From: Sporosarcina aquimarina
GTDB lineage: Bacteria > Bacillota > Bacilli > Bacillales_A > Planococcaceae
Assembly: GCF_023715615.1 (NCBI RefSeq)
Contig: NZ_JAMBOM010000002.1
Coordinates: 372,001 to 436,000, forward strand
Length of the DNA: 64,000 bases
Direction: 5' to 3'
The position numbers and the translations under genes are program-made. This document shows, piece after piece, positions 16,400-25,009 of the stretch (positions are counted from its first letter, which is position 1; the number at the start of each line of letters is the position of its first letter). Under the pieces are notes generated by a model. The model had not been told where the DNA came from, did no database searches, and saw nothing but the letters and a program-made list of their open reading frames with translations.

Positions 16400-17179
16400 T
16401 TATCGACCTGCATACCCACCTTCAGATTTTATGACTTGACCTGTAATCCACTCGGACTCATCACTAGCTAAAAATTTTATTAATCTAGCGGCATCATCCG
16501 GTTGTCCAACACGCCCTGTAGGGAAGAATTGTGATAATGAATCTTTTAGTTCTTCATCCATCCAGCCTGAATCAGTGGGCCCTGGGTCTATTGAATTGAC
16601 GGTAATTCCTATTGGTGCGAGTCCCACTGATAATGGTTCAGTTATTGCAATTAGCATACCTTTCGAAGCAATATAGGCTAGATTATTGGGGTCTGGCCCT
16701 TTTGAGACGAAATTAATAATTCTTCCACCACTTTTACCGGGAAAAGCCCTCTCAAACCTTTTAGCAAATTCCGTGCTGAGTAGAATTGTTCCACTGTTGT
16801 TTATCTGATAATGTCTTTCAAGAATTTCTGCATTCATTGAACGGAAGTTAACTGTTTTTTGATAGGTGGCATTGTTTATTAACACACTTGCTGTACCAAG
16901 AGTTTTTTCAGTACAATTTAAAATCTTTGTTGGTGCTTCTGGTTCTGACAAATCAGCCTCCATATGATGGCACCGTACTCCAAAATCTTTTATCTTGTTA
17001 CTTAAAACATATGGATAACCTTCTTCTGCACCAATACCTTCATTTTTGTCATAATCGCTCCAATGGGTAAAAAAGATATCTGCACCTGCTTCTGCAAGCA
17101 TTAAACAAATTGCAGAGCCAATACCTTGAGAACGACTTGCACCAGTTACAATAGCTATTTTTCCATTTAAAATGCCCAT
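16400..17179 (-). CDS. Short-chain dehydrogenase/reductase
   Basis: The 259-residue protein is a classical SDR: cofactor loop TGASRSQGIG (about 12-21), LINNAT (about 99-104) and active-site YIASK (about residues 168-172); the catalytic Ser is in INFVSKG. The C-terminus (GQVIKSEGGY) is FabG-like. It probably reduces a small carbonyl with NADPH; the substrate is not predictable. It is the most upstream gene of array 1. Confidence 0.88.
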   Translation of the reverse strand: MGILNGKIAIVTGASRSQGIGSAICLMLAEAGADIFFTHWSDYDKNEGIGAEEGYPYVLSNKIKDFGVRCHHMEADLSEPEAPTKILNCTEKTLGTASVLINNATYQKTVNFRSMNAEILERHYQINNSGTILLSTEFAKRFERAFPGKSGGRIINFVSKGPDPNNLAYIASKGMLIAITEPLSVGLAPIGITVNSIDPGPTDSGWMDEELKDSLSQFFPTGRVGQPDDAARLIKFLASDESEWITGQVIKSEGGYAGR

Positions 17180-17229
17180 ATCTTCCTCCCTTTAATTATT
17201 CTATAAAATGGTTCATTTGTAGAAGAATC

Positions 17230-17460
17230 GATTTATAGTACTATGCTCAGTTGCTTGTAGCGGAAGATGGCCGACTCCGAAGGGATCAACGAAAGACAAA
17301 TCGAAGAACGGCTTTTGCGAACAAAAGCAAAGTGTTAAGAGCATATCTTTGCACTCGTCTTGAGACCCCGGCGGCCGCGGGCTTTCTTTACGCGAACAAG
17401 GAGGTTCAAGCCACGCCCCTCGAAATGTAGGCCCTCTGAAGCAGAAAGTAACTGTATTCA
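17230..17460. repeat. Composite of rearranged GC-rich element pieces
   Basis: Fragments matching the dispersed element are present in altered order: AGCGGAAGATGGCCGACTCC near 17261, GAGACCCCGGCGGCCGCGGG near 17361 and GCCACGCCCCTCGAAATG near 17411, separated by unrelated sequence. The rest of 17180-17721 holds no gene that I can support; a right-arm boundary fragment (GAACCATTTTAT) lies just upstream of the SDR gene. Confidence 0.5.
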
Positions 17461-17721
17461 CCGTTAGCTTGACTCTTTCCTGAAATAAGTATTTCGTCTC
17501 TATTAAATTGTATCAAATTTCCACTTCTTATATTGCACTTTTTTTCAAAATAATCAATTTCCATTGTAAGTGCTCAAAATAAAACTTTAAACAACATCCT
17601 AAACTGTGCTGGTATACTTTCCAGGCGAAGACTTTTTGAATAATAGAATTTCAACTACTTGTATAGATGTTCTTTCTAGTATGCATGCTGATACCCATGT
17701 ATATCAGAAAGGTGAGTTACT

Positions 17722-18057
17722 ATGCAGAATTTGGAGATGCTGAAAAGCTCTGTTTTAGTTGGTTCGAATCGAATGCTTTGGATATTAGTAAGCTTGTCTA
17801 TTTTTGACGCTCTTGCAACCGATTTCGGATTACGTTTTGAGCTAATTGAGGAAGCCAATCCCATGATGGAATATGTATATAAAAGAAGTATTATTGGATT
17901 TTACTTTGTGAAGCTCGGCCTACCAATGAGTCTTTTTAGAATTCAATCGGCAGTTGCTCATTCTAGATTTGTGCAAAGACTCCTCCAATTTACGATTGGT
18001 CTTTACGCCATGATCTCTGGATTGCATGTTTTTTGGTTGGTACTTCAATTCTCGTAA
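17722..18057 (+). CDS. DUF5658-like membrane protein
   Basis: The 111-residue protein has about three hydrophobic segments and the pattern LSIFDALATDFGLR...EEANPMMEYVY typical of DUF5658-type proteins. The function is unknown. ATG follows GAAAGGTGAG. It precedes the EF-G-like gene by 80 bases on the same strand. Confidence 0.68.
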   Translation: MQNLEMLKSSVLVGSNRMLWILVSLSIFDALATDFGLRFELIEEANPMMEYVYKRSIIGFYFVKLGLPMSLFRIQSAVAHSRFVQRLLQFTIGLYAMISGLHVFWLVLQFS

Positions 18058-18137
18058 AGCAAATCCCGTATTTCATCTAAAATCGTGTTGGTGCTATACT
18101 GTCAGTACAACGACTTTGGGAAATGGCGGGTACATAG

Positions 18138-20090
18138 ATGAAACAAACAATAGGAATTCTCGCGCATGTAGATGCGGGGAAAACGACATTTTCAGAACAA
18201 CTTCTTTTCTTGACGAAACAGATACGGGAACGTGGACGTGTAGATCATCAAGATGCCTTTTTGGATAATCATTCGATTGAACGCGCTCGAGGAATTACTG
18301 TGTTTGCAGAACAAGCGGAGATTGAATATGAGGGAAGCTCGTTTACATTGATTGATACTCCAGGTCATGCCGACTTCTCCCCTGAAATGGAACGGGCAGT
18401 CCAAGTGATGGACGCAGCGATTGTATTAGTGAGTGCTGTCGATGGTGTCCAAGGGCATACGGAGCGGGTTTGGCAATTGCTGCGAGATGCCAAGGTTCCT
18501 ACATTTTTATTCATTAACAAAATGGATCGTGACACAGCTAATGCAGCTGCTGTAATGGTTGACCTTCAAGAATCATTGTCTGCAGATTGTTTTGACTTGG
18601 GTCAGATTGCTCCTGATGGAACGATGACAGAAGAATTGGCAGAGTGGCTTGCGGAGCGTGATGATTCTTTACTGGATCGCTATTTGGATGCTGGATACGA
18701 TGCAAATTATTGGATGAAGACGTTAAAACTCCTTATTCAGGAAGGTAAAGTTTTTCCAACAGGACAAGGATCTGCATTGAAGGACATTGGCATCGATTCT
18801 TTCTTTTCTTCATTTGTACATCTCATAGATTGTCCAGAAACAGAAAAAGACAGTAAGCCATTTACTGCATCTGTCTATAAAATTCGCCATGATGAGAATG
18901 GCCAACGCATCACGTTTTTAAAAATTTTAAGCGGTACTCTTCATGTACGTGATGAATTGACGGTCGGTGGTCTGGATGAAAAAGTTACACAAATCAGGAT
19001 ATATAACGGTATCAAATTCACCCCAATCCCCGATGCAACTGGAGGTGATTTAATCGCTGTAACCGGTCTAACGAACGCATCTGCTGGAGACACGATTGGT
19101 CTCAAGGACGAACCTAACCCTTACAGCTCGAAACCTGCACTTAAAGCCGCTGTCCAGTATGATCCCTCTTATTCCAGTAAAGACGTTTGGAACGTGTTCA
19201 ACATGCTCGATGCTGAAGATCCAACACTACATGCGGTATGGAATGAGCATAGCCAAGAAATTGAAATCCGCGTCATGGGGGTCATCCAGCTTGAAGTGTT
19301 GCAACATATTGTACAAGAGCGGTTCAATATGACTGTTACTTTCGGAACTCCCACCATTCTTTATAAAGAAACAATTGCTTCTACAGTTACGGGATACGGC
19401 CATTTCGAACCGTTAAAACATTATGCCGAAGTGCACGTTAAAATGGAACCTGCCGAGCGTTGTTCAGGCATTCACTTTACGTCACGTTGCCATACGGACG
19501 ACCTATCCCATGGTCACCAGCGTGTCATTGAAAAACACTTGTTTGAACGTGATCATCATGGGATTTTAACGGGTTCCCCGCTTACCGATATTTCCGTTAC
19601 GTTACTAACGGGGCGTTCACATAACGAGCATACCTCTGGTGGTGATTTCAGAGAATCCCTGTTTCGGGCACTTCGCCAAGGTTTGGAACAAGCGGAAAAC
19701 CTACTTCTTGAGCCCTACTATGCATTTAAAATGAAAATCGATAGTGACCTTATTGGACGAGCACTGACGGACATACAAACGGCGCATGGAATTTTCCATG
19801 CCCCTGAAACCTCTGGGAACACTACAACTGTCACTGGTCGTGTTCCTGTTGCAACTTTCATGAATTATAGTACAGAGTTTGCTTCCTACACAGGAGGCAA
19901 AGGTGTACTCATTCTGACATTGGACGGATATGGCCCTTGTCACAATCCAGAACAAGTGATAGATCAGATTGGATACGACAAATCGGCTGACCCGGAATAC
20001 TCGTCTTCATCGGTGTTTTGTGCAAAAGGCAAAGGGTACGCGGTCCCCTGGCAAGAAGCTAAAGCTGCCATGCATTGTGAAGTTGAGTAG
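18138..20090 (+). CDS. EF-G-like translational GTPase of the ribosomal-protection (TetM) group
   Basis: The 650-residue protein has all GTPase motifs of EF-G-type factors: HVDAGKT (10-16), RARGITV (49-55), DTPGH (73-77) and NKMD (127-130), followed by domain II and EF-G III-V-like domains. Length and order match TetM/TetO/TetW ribosomal protection proteins and their chromosomal relatives in Bacillales. Whether it confers tetracycline resistance cannot be told from sequence alone; the chromosomal context beside ypsA and a DUF5658 gene favours a native paralog. The start ATG has a weak ribosome binding site. It is followed 15 bases later by ypsA. Confidence 0.82.
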   Translation: MKQTIGILAHVDAGKTTFSEQLLFLTKQIRERGRVDHQDAFLDNHSIERARGITVFAEQAEIEYEGSSFTLIDTPGHADFSPEMERAVQVMDAAIVLVSAVDGVQGHTERVWQLLRDAKVPTFLFINKMDRDTANAAAVMVDLQESLSADCFDLGQIAPDGTMTEELAEWLAERDDSLLDRYLDAGYDANYWMKTLKLLIQEGKVFPTGQGSALKDIGIDSFFSSFVHLIDCPETEKDSKPFTASVYKIRHDENGQRITFLKILSGTLHVRDELTVGGLDEKVTQIRIYNGIKFTPIPDATGGDLIAVTGLTNASAGDTIGLKDEPNPYSSKPALKAAVQYDPSYSSKDVWNVFNMLDAEDPTLHAVWNEHSQEIEIRVMGVIQLEVLQHIVQERFNMTVTFGTPTILYKETIASTVTGYGHFEPLKHYAEVHVKMEPAERCSGIHFTSRCHTDDLSHGHQRVIEKHLFERDHHGILTGSPLTDISVTLLTGRSHNEHTSGGDFRESLFRALRQGLEQAENLLLEPYYAFKMKIDSDLIGRALTDIQTAHGIFHAPETSGNTTTVTGRVPVATFMNYSTEFASYTGGKGVLILTLDGYGPCHNPEQVIDQIGYDKSADPEYSSSSVFCAKGKGYAVPWQEAKAAMHCEVE

Positions 20091-20105
20091 AAAGGAAGAG
20101 TTTTC

Positions 20106-20675
20106 ATGAAACGAGTAATTGTTACTGGCTATAAACCCCATGAACTTGGGATTTTTGACGCAAAGCACCCAGGAATTAATATCATAAAAAAAGCTTTGAC
20201 AGACAGGCTTCAAGGACTTGTCGAGAATGGATTGGAATGGGTCATTATTAGCGGTCAGCCTGGGTGTGAAACTTGGGGGGGACAAGTCGTGGATGATCTG
20301 AGAGATACTTTTCCTGATCTTCAACTAGCACTCATTACACCTTTTTTAGAGCAGGATAAAAATTGGAACGATGCGAAAAAACAAGATTATGAAGAGCTTC
20401 AACTTATAGCGGATTATCAAGTGAGCTTGACGAAGCGCCCATATGAAGCACCTTGGCAATTCATCGAGCGCGATAAATTTTTACTGAGAAATTCAGACGG
20501 CCTACTTGTCGTTTACGACGAAGAAAACGAGGGTTCTCCAAAGTTCATGAAACGGATGGCCGAAAAGTTTGCCGAAAAGCATTCGTATGAAATCTTAACA
20601 ATTACTGCAGATGATTTACAACTGATCGCAGAAGACATTCAACGTGCGGAACAAGATTCTTTTATGGATTTTTGA
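20106..20675 (+). CDS. ypsA: YpsA/DUF1273 SLOG-family protein
   Basis: The 189-residue protein matches YpsA: MKRVIVTGYKPHELGIF at the N-terminus, WVIISGQPGCETW as the SLOG nucleotide-binding loop, and LRNSDGLLVVYDEENEGSPKFM. YpsA of Bacillus subtilis influences cell division and stress tolerance; its ligand is not established. The gene follows the EF-G-like gene by 15 bases with AAAGGAAGAG and is probably cotranscribed, then ends at a strong terminator. Confidence 0.92.
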   Translation: MKRVIVTGYKPHELGIFDAKHPGINIIKKALTDRLQGLVENGLEWVIISGQPGCETWGGQVVDDLRDTFPDLQLALITPFLEQDKNWNDAKKQDYEELQLIADYQVSLTKRPYEAPWQFIERDKFLLRNSDGLLVVYDEENEGSPKFMKRMAEKFAEKHSYEILTITADDLQLIAEDIQRAEQDSFMDF

Positions 20676-20699
20676 CAAGCAAGTCGTATCATTTTTAAA

Positions 20700-20746
20700 C
20701 AGAGAAAAGGGACGGGAATCGATTTGATTTCCATCCCTTTTCTCTG
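20700..20746 (+). terminator. Terminator of the EF-G-like/ypsA unit
   Basis: A 13-bp stem (20700-20712 with 20734-20746) is extended inward by further pairing and followed by GTTTG. Confidence 0.85.
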
Positions 20747-20785
20747 TTTGGCATCGTTGACTCTGGAAATGAAGGATGTCAGGCC

Positions 20786-20909
20786 GTTGATCTCCGTTCC
20801 GGACGGGCGCTTTCCGGGGGCTTGCCCTCAGCCTCCTCGTCGCTTCGCTCCTGTGGGGTCTTCGCGCTGCGCTGATCCCCAGGAGTCGCCGTCCTGCACT
20901 TCAATCAAC
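20786..20909 (+). repeat. Dispersed GC-rich element, copy 4
   Basis: The 124-bp element runs from GTTGATCTCCG to AATCAAC in the same orientation as copy 1. Central parts (GCTTTCCGGGGGC, CAGGAGTCGCC) are well conserved. It sits just past the ypsA terminator. Confidence 0.82.
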
Positions 20910-20984
20910 TGACTTCTCATGAGACATTCACATCATTCAATCAAAGAATGGAATCGGAGTGCTCCATATCCAGCTGGTAAGAAT

Positions 20985-21140
20985 AACTAGATACAGCAGA
21001 AGACTTGAGAAACCGATATGAAATCAAAGAAGTCTATGAAAATGCAAAGAGACCGTTGAACGTGTTTTGCGGAGGCCAAGGAGAAGCATGGTATGCGATA
21101 GACAGCCCTAAGAAGATTTAGGGTATTAAATAAATTACAT
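20985..21140 (+). pseudogene. Decayed transposase remnant
   Basis: Frames here encode pieces such as LRNRYEIKEVYENAK and, after a frame change, ETVERV and a KEKHGM-like segment, which resemble the C-terminal part of IS1182-type transposases. Several frameshifts and stops interrupt it and no ends are visible. The surrounding 20910-21362 stretch has no intact gene. Family assignment is tentative. Confidence 0.4.
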
Positions 21141-21362
21141 CTTATGGAAAACAACTGAATCTATGCACGGTCTCCCGAGTAGTGAATATAAATCTGCAAC
21201 CAATTGATAAATGAAGGAAAAATCAATTGCTGCCTCTAATTTACGGACCCGATGGTCTTGCGGAACTAACTGTTAGATTGTTATCATCTTCATCTGTTCC
21301 CGTTCTATGATTTGATTCTTCATCACCATTTCCTTTACCCCATCTGATAGTTGGGAGATACT

Positions 21363-21557
21363 GTTGATTGTAGCGGAGAGCGGCGACTCCGGAGGGATCA
21401 GCGAAAGCTCGAAGACCCTGGACTGAGCAAAGCGAGGGAGATGAGTGCTGCCTTAATTTCAGCAAAGTTCGCTAAAACACGGCAAATCGAACCCTTCGTC
21501 GTTCGATTGGCTGAGAGCAAGCCCCTCGGAAAGCGTCCGCTCGCAGCGAAAATCAAC
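21363..21557 (-). repeat. Dispersed GC-rich element, copy 5, with internal insertion
   Basis: The element is in opposite orientation to copies 1 and 4 and runs from GTTGATTGTAGCGG to GCGAAAATCAAC. At 195 bp it is about 70 bp longer than the others; the extra part (about 21450-21525) includes the local inverted repeat AATCGAACCC/CGTTCGATTGG. Confidence 0.75.
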
Positions 21558-21584
21558 TTTTCATAGTTAATCCTATTGTAAAAG

Positions 21585-21660
21585 AAAAAAACTGCAGGCA
21601 ATCCCTATGTTTACTAGGGTTTGTCTACAGTCTAAGGCAGAGCGCATATGCACTCTGCCT
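21585..21660 (-). terminator. ctaB terminator pair
   Basis: On the minus strand the stem ACTGTAGACAAACCCTA / TAGGGATTGCCTGCAGT is followed by seven T (21585-21632). A second hairpin (AGGCAGAG 21635-21642 with CTCTGCCT 21653-21660) lies between it and the ctaB stop. Confidence 0.78.
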
Positions 21661-21673
21661 TTTCTTTGTATAC

Positions 21674-22588
21674 TTACAGAATTGAAGTAGTCATGAGGAT
21701 CATCGACATGAAGAAAATGGTCATGTAATTCACTGAGTATAAGAACATCCATTGTGCCCATTTATAATCATCTTTCACGAATAACCCTGCTAGAGCAAGA
21801 ATGAAGAAACCGATGTTCATAGCCGTTGTTAACACGATGAACCCCGTGCCGAATGCCGCCAAGAAAAATGGTAGTGGCAATAGACAAACGGTATAGACGA
21901 TTGACTGACGCTTGGTCATGGGAATTCCTTTAACCACTGGGAGCATCGCAACACCTGCAGCCCGATATTCATCCAATTTCTTAATAGCAATCGCAAATGT
22001 GTGAGGCATCTGCCAGATGAACAACACGATTGCCAACATAATTGGTACCATGTGATAAGTCGATCCCACTGCTGCCCATCCGATAAGTGGAGTAACCGCA
22101 CCTGATACACTACCGATCACCGTATTGAGTGTGTATTTCCGCTTTGACCACATCGTATAGAGGACTACATACGTAAACCAGCCTATAAACCCATAAATTG
22201 CAGCGCTTGGTGCAGCTACATATAACAGGATTATTCCTAATACTGATAACACAATCCCGATTTTAAGAATGGTTGCCATAGAGATATTGCCAGTTACAGT
22301 AGGTCGTTTCTGAGTACGGGCCATTACTCGGTCTAGGTCAACTTCATACCAGTTATTTAGCGTAAGTGCCCCCGCCATAAGCATCGTACTACCTGCCATC
22401 GTTAAGAAGAAAAGTGACATGTATTCCGCAAATGTGCCACCATAGAAATAGATACCAAGCCAAAATCCTGCAAAAACAGGAAGAATGTTTGCAATTAACA
22501 CAGGGCCTTTAAACAAATATTTCAGATCACTAGCAAGCGTTGACGCATGCTGTTCTTTTTCGAGCGCTCGCTCCATTGTTTTTTGCAT
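21674..22588 (-). CDS. ctaB: Protoheme IX farnesyltransferase (heme O synthase)
   Basis: The 304-residue membrane protein is a UbiA-family prenyltransferase with the heme O synthase motifs NNWYEVDLDRVMARTQKRP (first Asp-rich region) and KKLDEYRAAGVAMLPVV. It adds a farnesyl group to heme B for cytochrome aa3 assembly. ATG 22588 (MQKTMERALE) follows AAAGGATG by seven to eight bases and gives the family-typical N-terminus; the frame extends 14 codons upstream without a site. ctaA or cytochrome oxidase genes are not adjacent here, so it stands alone. Confidence 0.92.
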   Translation of the reverse strand: MQKTMERALEKEQHASTLASDLKYLFKGPVLIANILPVFAGFWLGIYFYGGTFAEYMSLFFLTMAGSTMLMAGALTLNNWYEVDLDRVMARTQKRPTVTGNISMATILKIGIVLSVLGIILLYVAAPSAAIYGFIGWFTYVVLYTMWSKRKYTLNTVIGSVSGAVTPLIGWAAVGSTYHMVPIMLAIVLFIWQMPHTFAIAIKKLDEYRAAGVAMLPVVKGIPMTKRQSIVYTVCLLPLPFFLAAFGTGFIVLTTAMNIGFFILALAGLFVKDDYKWAQWMFLYSVNYMTIFFMSMILMTTSIL

Positions 22589-22755
22589 AAGTTCGCATCC
22601 TTTAAAGAATGATAAGAAGTTAGAAGACAAATTTCCTTCATACTACTATATCATCTTTTGGACAGAAACAGTAAGACATGAATTGAAGAAAATGTGACAT
22701 TTCTCTATAACCCTGTATCTTTCAACGGTATGCAATATCTTCCATGTTTGTTTAG

Positions 22756-23382
22756 TTAACGAAAACTATACGTTACAGTAACAGTCGCTTGTATGTCTAA
22801 TGTTCCTGGTTCAATTCGAGGAGCAGCGCTCATTTTTGCCATTTGAACCGTGAATGGTCTTGCCTCACTTTGTACAGCTTCTTGAATATTCACAGGTACA
22901 TGATTCAGTACAACGTCAGCCGCTTGTGCAAGCGCTTGTGCATGTGCTTGTGCATTTCCAACAGCTTTACTTAATGCCTGTTCATAAAGACCGGATGAGT
23001 TTTCGATACTGAACTGAATTGAAGACACATCCGTTGCACCTGACTGTACGGCACCGTCAATGATTTCCCCAATGCTTGGTATATCCCTTGCCGTTACACG
23101 GAGTTGATGCTGCACTTCATAATTTCGAAAAAGTTGTTGGCCTTCGATGTAATCATATTGGGGAGATACCGTATAAGATGAGGTCTGAATTTCGTTGTTC
23201 GGTATTCCTAATGTAGTAAGTCGATCAATTACTGACTGCGAACGTTTAGTATTCTCTGCTTGCGCATCCGCTAATTGTTCTGAATGCGTTGTAATTCCAA
23301 GCTGTATCGTGACTAAATCAGGTTCTCCCGTTACATTTCCAGTTCCCGTTACAATCATCGTCTGACGTTGTTGCTCACTCAT
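22756..23382 (-). CDS. SIMPL domain (DUF541) protein
   Basis: The 208-residue protein matches the SIMPL/DUF541 family: VTGTGNVTGEPDLVTIQLGI at the start and a typical repeat-forming core. There is no signal peptide, so it is cytoplasmic unlike many proteobacterial members. The function is uncertain; relatives form oligomeric rings. It is monocistronic. Confidence 0.85.
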   Translation of the reverse strand: MSEQQRQTMIVTGTGNVTGEPDLVTIQLGITTHSEQLADAQAENTKRSQSVIDRLTTLGIPNNEIQTSSYTVSPQYDYIEGQQLFRNYEVQHQLRVTARDIPSIGEIIDGAVQSGATDVSSIQFSIENSSGLYEQALSKAVGNAQAHAQALAQAADVVLNHVPVNIQEAVQSEARPFTVQMAKMSAAPRIEPGTLDIQATVTVTYSFR

Positions 23383-23512
23383 TTATTTTCATCCTTTCCA
23401 TTTCTTCGCATATCGGTTTTCTTTGTTCATCTATTCTATTCAACTCTGTTGAAATCCGTTTTCCCGATTCGATTTAGGGAATAAGAAAAATAATTGAAAG
23501 GAGTCGTTAAAA

Positions 23513-24007
23513 TTGAAAAACACTACTACTGTTGCAACCACAAATTGGGGTAAATTAGCTCGAAATATTTTAGTCCCTGTAATTGGAGGATCAATAACCG
23601 GTTGGCTAGCGAATCGAAATACTCAAAAGCAGTATTCTCAACTAAAAAAGCCGTCGTTCAGCCCGCCTCCTTCTCTATTTCCGATCGCATGGACTGCTTT
23701 ATATGGTTTAATGGGCTATGCAAAATATCGCGCTGAACAGCATTCAAATCCTAGAGACGCGCAAAAAGTGCTGACTCCCTATGAGCTACAATTAGGTCTT
23801 AACTATATTTGGTCATTTCTCTTTTTCAAATGGAACTTACGTGGAACAGCGCTGATTGAAATGACTACTTTGTTTGCCATGATCTCGTTAACAGCTTATG
23901 AATTCAACAAGGTTGACAAAATGGCAGGGAAATTACTCGTTCCTTATATGGGCTGGGTTTCTTTTGCATGGGCTTTGAATTATTCAATTTGGAAACTGAA
24001 CAGATAA
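23513..24007 (+). CDS. tspO: TspO/MBR family protein
   Basis: The 164-residue membrane protein shows the TspO hallmarks: SQLKKPSFSPPPSLFPIAWTALYGLMGYA, and LNYIWSFLFFK, YMGWVSFAWALNYSIW in the later helices. TspO binds porphyrins and related ligands. The start is TTG with AAGGAG upstream. Five transmembrane helices are expected; the first 20 residues form a short extra N-terminus. Confidence 0.9.
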   Translation: MKNTTTVATTNWGKLARNILVPVIGGSITGWLANRNTQKQYSQLKKPSFSPPPSLFPIAWTALYGLMGYAKYRAEQHSNPRDAQKVLTPYELQLGLNYIWSFLFFKWNLRGTALIEMTTLFAMISLTAYEFNKVDKMAGKLLVPYMGWVSFAWALNYSIWKLNR

Positions 24008-24111
24008 TGATTCACAAGCTTTTTCTTCTTTCAGGATAGGTCCCCTTCAATTATGGGTATAGAACGCTTAAGAACTACAGCACTCTATATTGAATACAAG
24101 GGGTTATGCTT

Positions 24112-24954
24112 ATGAAATGGCGTGGACGAAGAGAAAGTACAAACGTAGAAGATCGACGCGGAAGAGGTGGAACAGCAATTGTCGGGGGAGGAATCGGAAC
24201 CGTTGTCATTGCACTCGTTGTTCTATTATTAGGCGGTGATCCTTCTGAACTGCTCGGTACACTCTCTGGTGAAGAGACGGCTCAGACCCAACCTTATGAA
24301 GAAACGGCAGAGGAACGTGAGCTTGCGGATTTCGTCTCAGTCGTTCTTGCTGATACGGAAGATGTGTGGTCTGAAGTATTTGCTGAAGAAGGCATGACCT
24401 ATGAAGACCCAACACTGGTTATGTATACAGGTAGCGTCCAGTCCGCATGCGGATCAGCCAGTTCAGCAATTGGCCCTTTCTACTGTCCAGGTGACGAAAA
24501 GCTCTATATCGATTTAAGTTTTTATGATGAACTAAAATCAAATTTCCAAGCTCCTGGTGACTTTGCGATGGCTTACGTCATTGCACACGAAGTCGGGCAC
24601 CACGTTCAAAAACAGCTTGGAACAAGTGATAAAATGAATGCTCTTCGAAATCGTTTAAGTAAAGAGGAATATAATAAGTACTCCGTGAGACTTGAATTGC
24701 AGGCCGATTACTATGCTGGCGTCTGGGCAGGTCGCGCGAAACAAAAGAATTTGCTAGAAAAAGGTGATTTGCAAGAAGCTTTGACAGCAGCGAGTGCTGT
24801 TGGTGACGATACAATCCAAAAAAAGTCCCAAGGATATGTTGTCCCTGAAAGCTTTACGCATGGAAGTTCCAAGCAACGTCAAGATTGGTTCACTAAAGGT
24901 TTTGAAACTGGAACGATTGAAGGCGGTAATACATTTGCAGGATTGAATTTCTAA
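24112..24954 (+). CDS. YpfJ-type neutral zinc metallopeptidase
   Basis: The 280-residue protein has a basic N-terminus (KWRGRRESTN), one membrane segment (about 22-42), and a metalloprotease domain with HEVGHH (about residues 162-167) plus a downstream ELQADYYAG motif supplying the third zinc ligand. This is the neutral zinc metallopeptidase family (YpfJ). Substrates are unknown. ATG 24112 is eight bases after AAGGGG; an ATG two codons upstream is too close to it. Confidence 0.88.
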   Translation: MKWRGRRESTNVEDRRGRGGTAIVGGGIGTVVIALVVLLLGGDPSELLGTLSGEETAQTQPYEETAEERELADFVSVVLADTEDVWSEVFAEEGMTYEDPTLVMYTGSVQSACGSASSAIGPFYCPGDEKLYIDLSFYDELKSNFQAPGDFAMAYVIAHEVGHHVQKQLGTSDKMNALRNRLSKEEYNKYSVRLELQADYYAGVWAGRAKQKNLLEKGDLQEALTAASAVGDDTIQKKSQGYVVPESFTHGSSKQRQDWFTKGFETGTIEGGNTFAGLNF

Positions 24955-24965
24955 AATCCTACCTA

Positions 24966-25009
24966 AAAACGTTCGAACCTGTCAAAATAGAGACAGATTC
25001 GAACGTTTT
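24966..25009. terminator. Bidirectional terminator
   Basis: AAAACGTTCGAACCTGTC (24966-24983) pairs with GACAGATTCGAACGTTTT (24992-25009) with one mismatch, between convergent genes; T runs follow on both strands. Confidence 0.85.
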
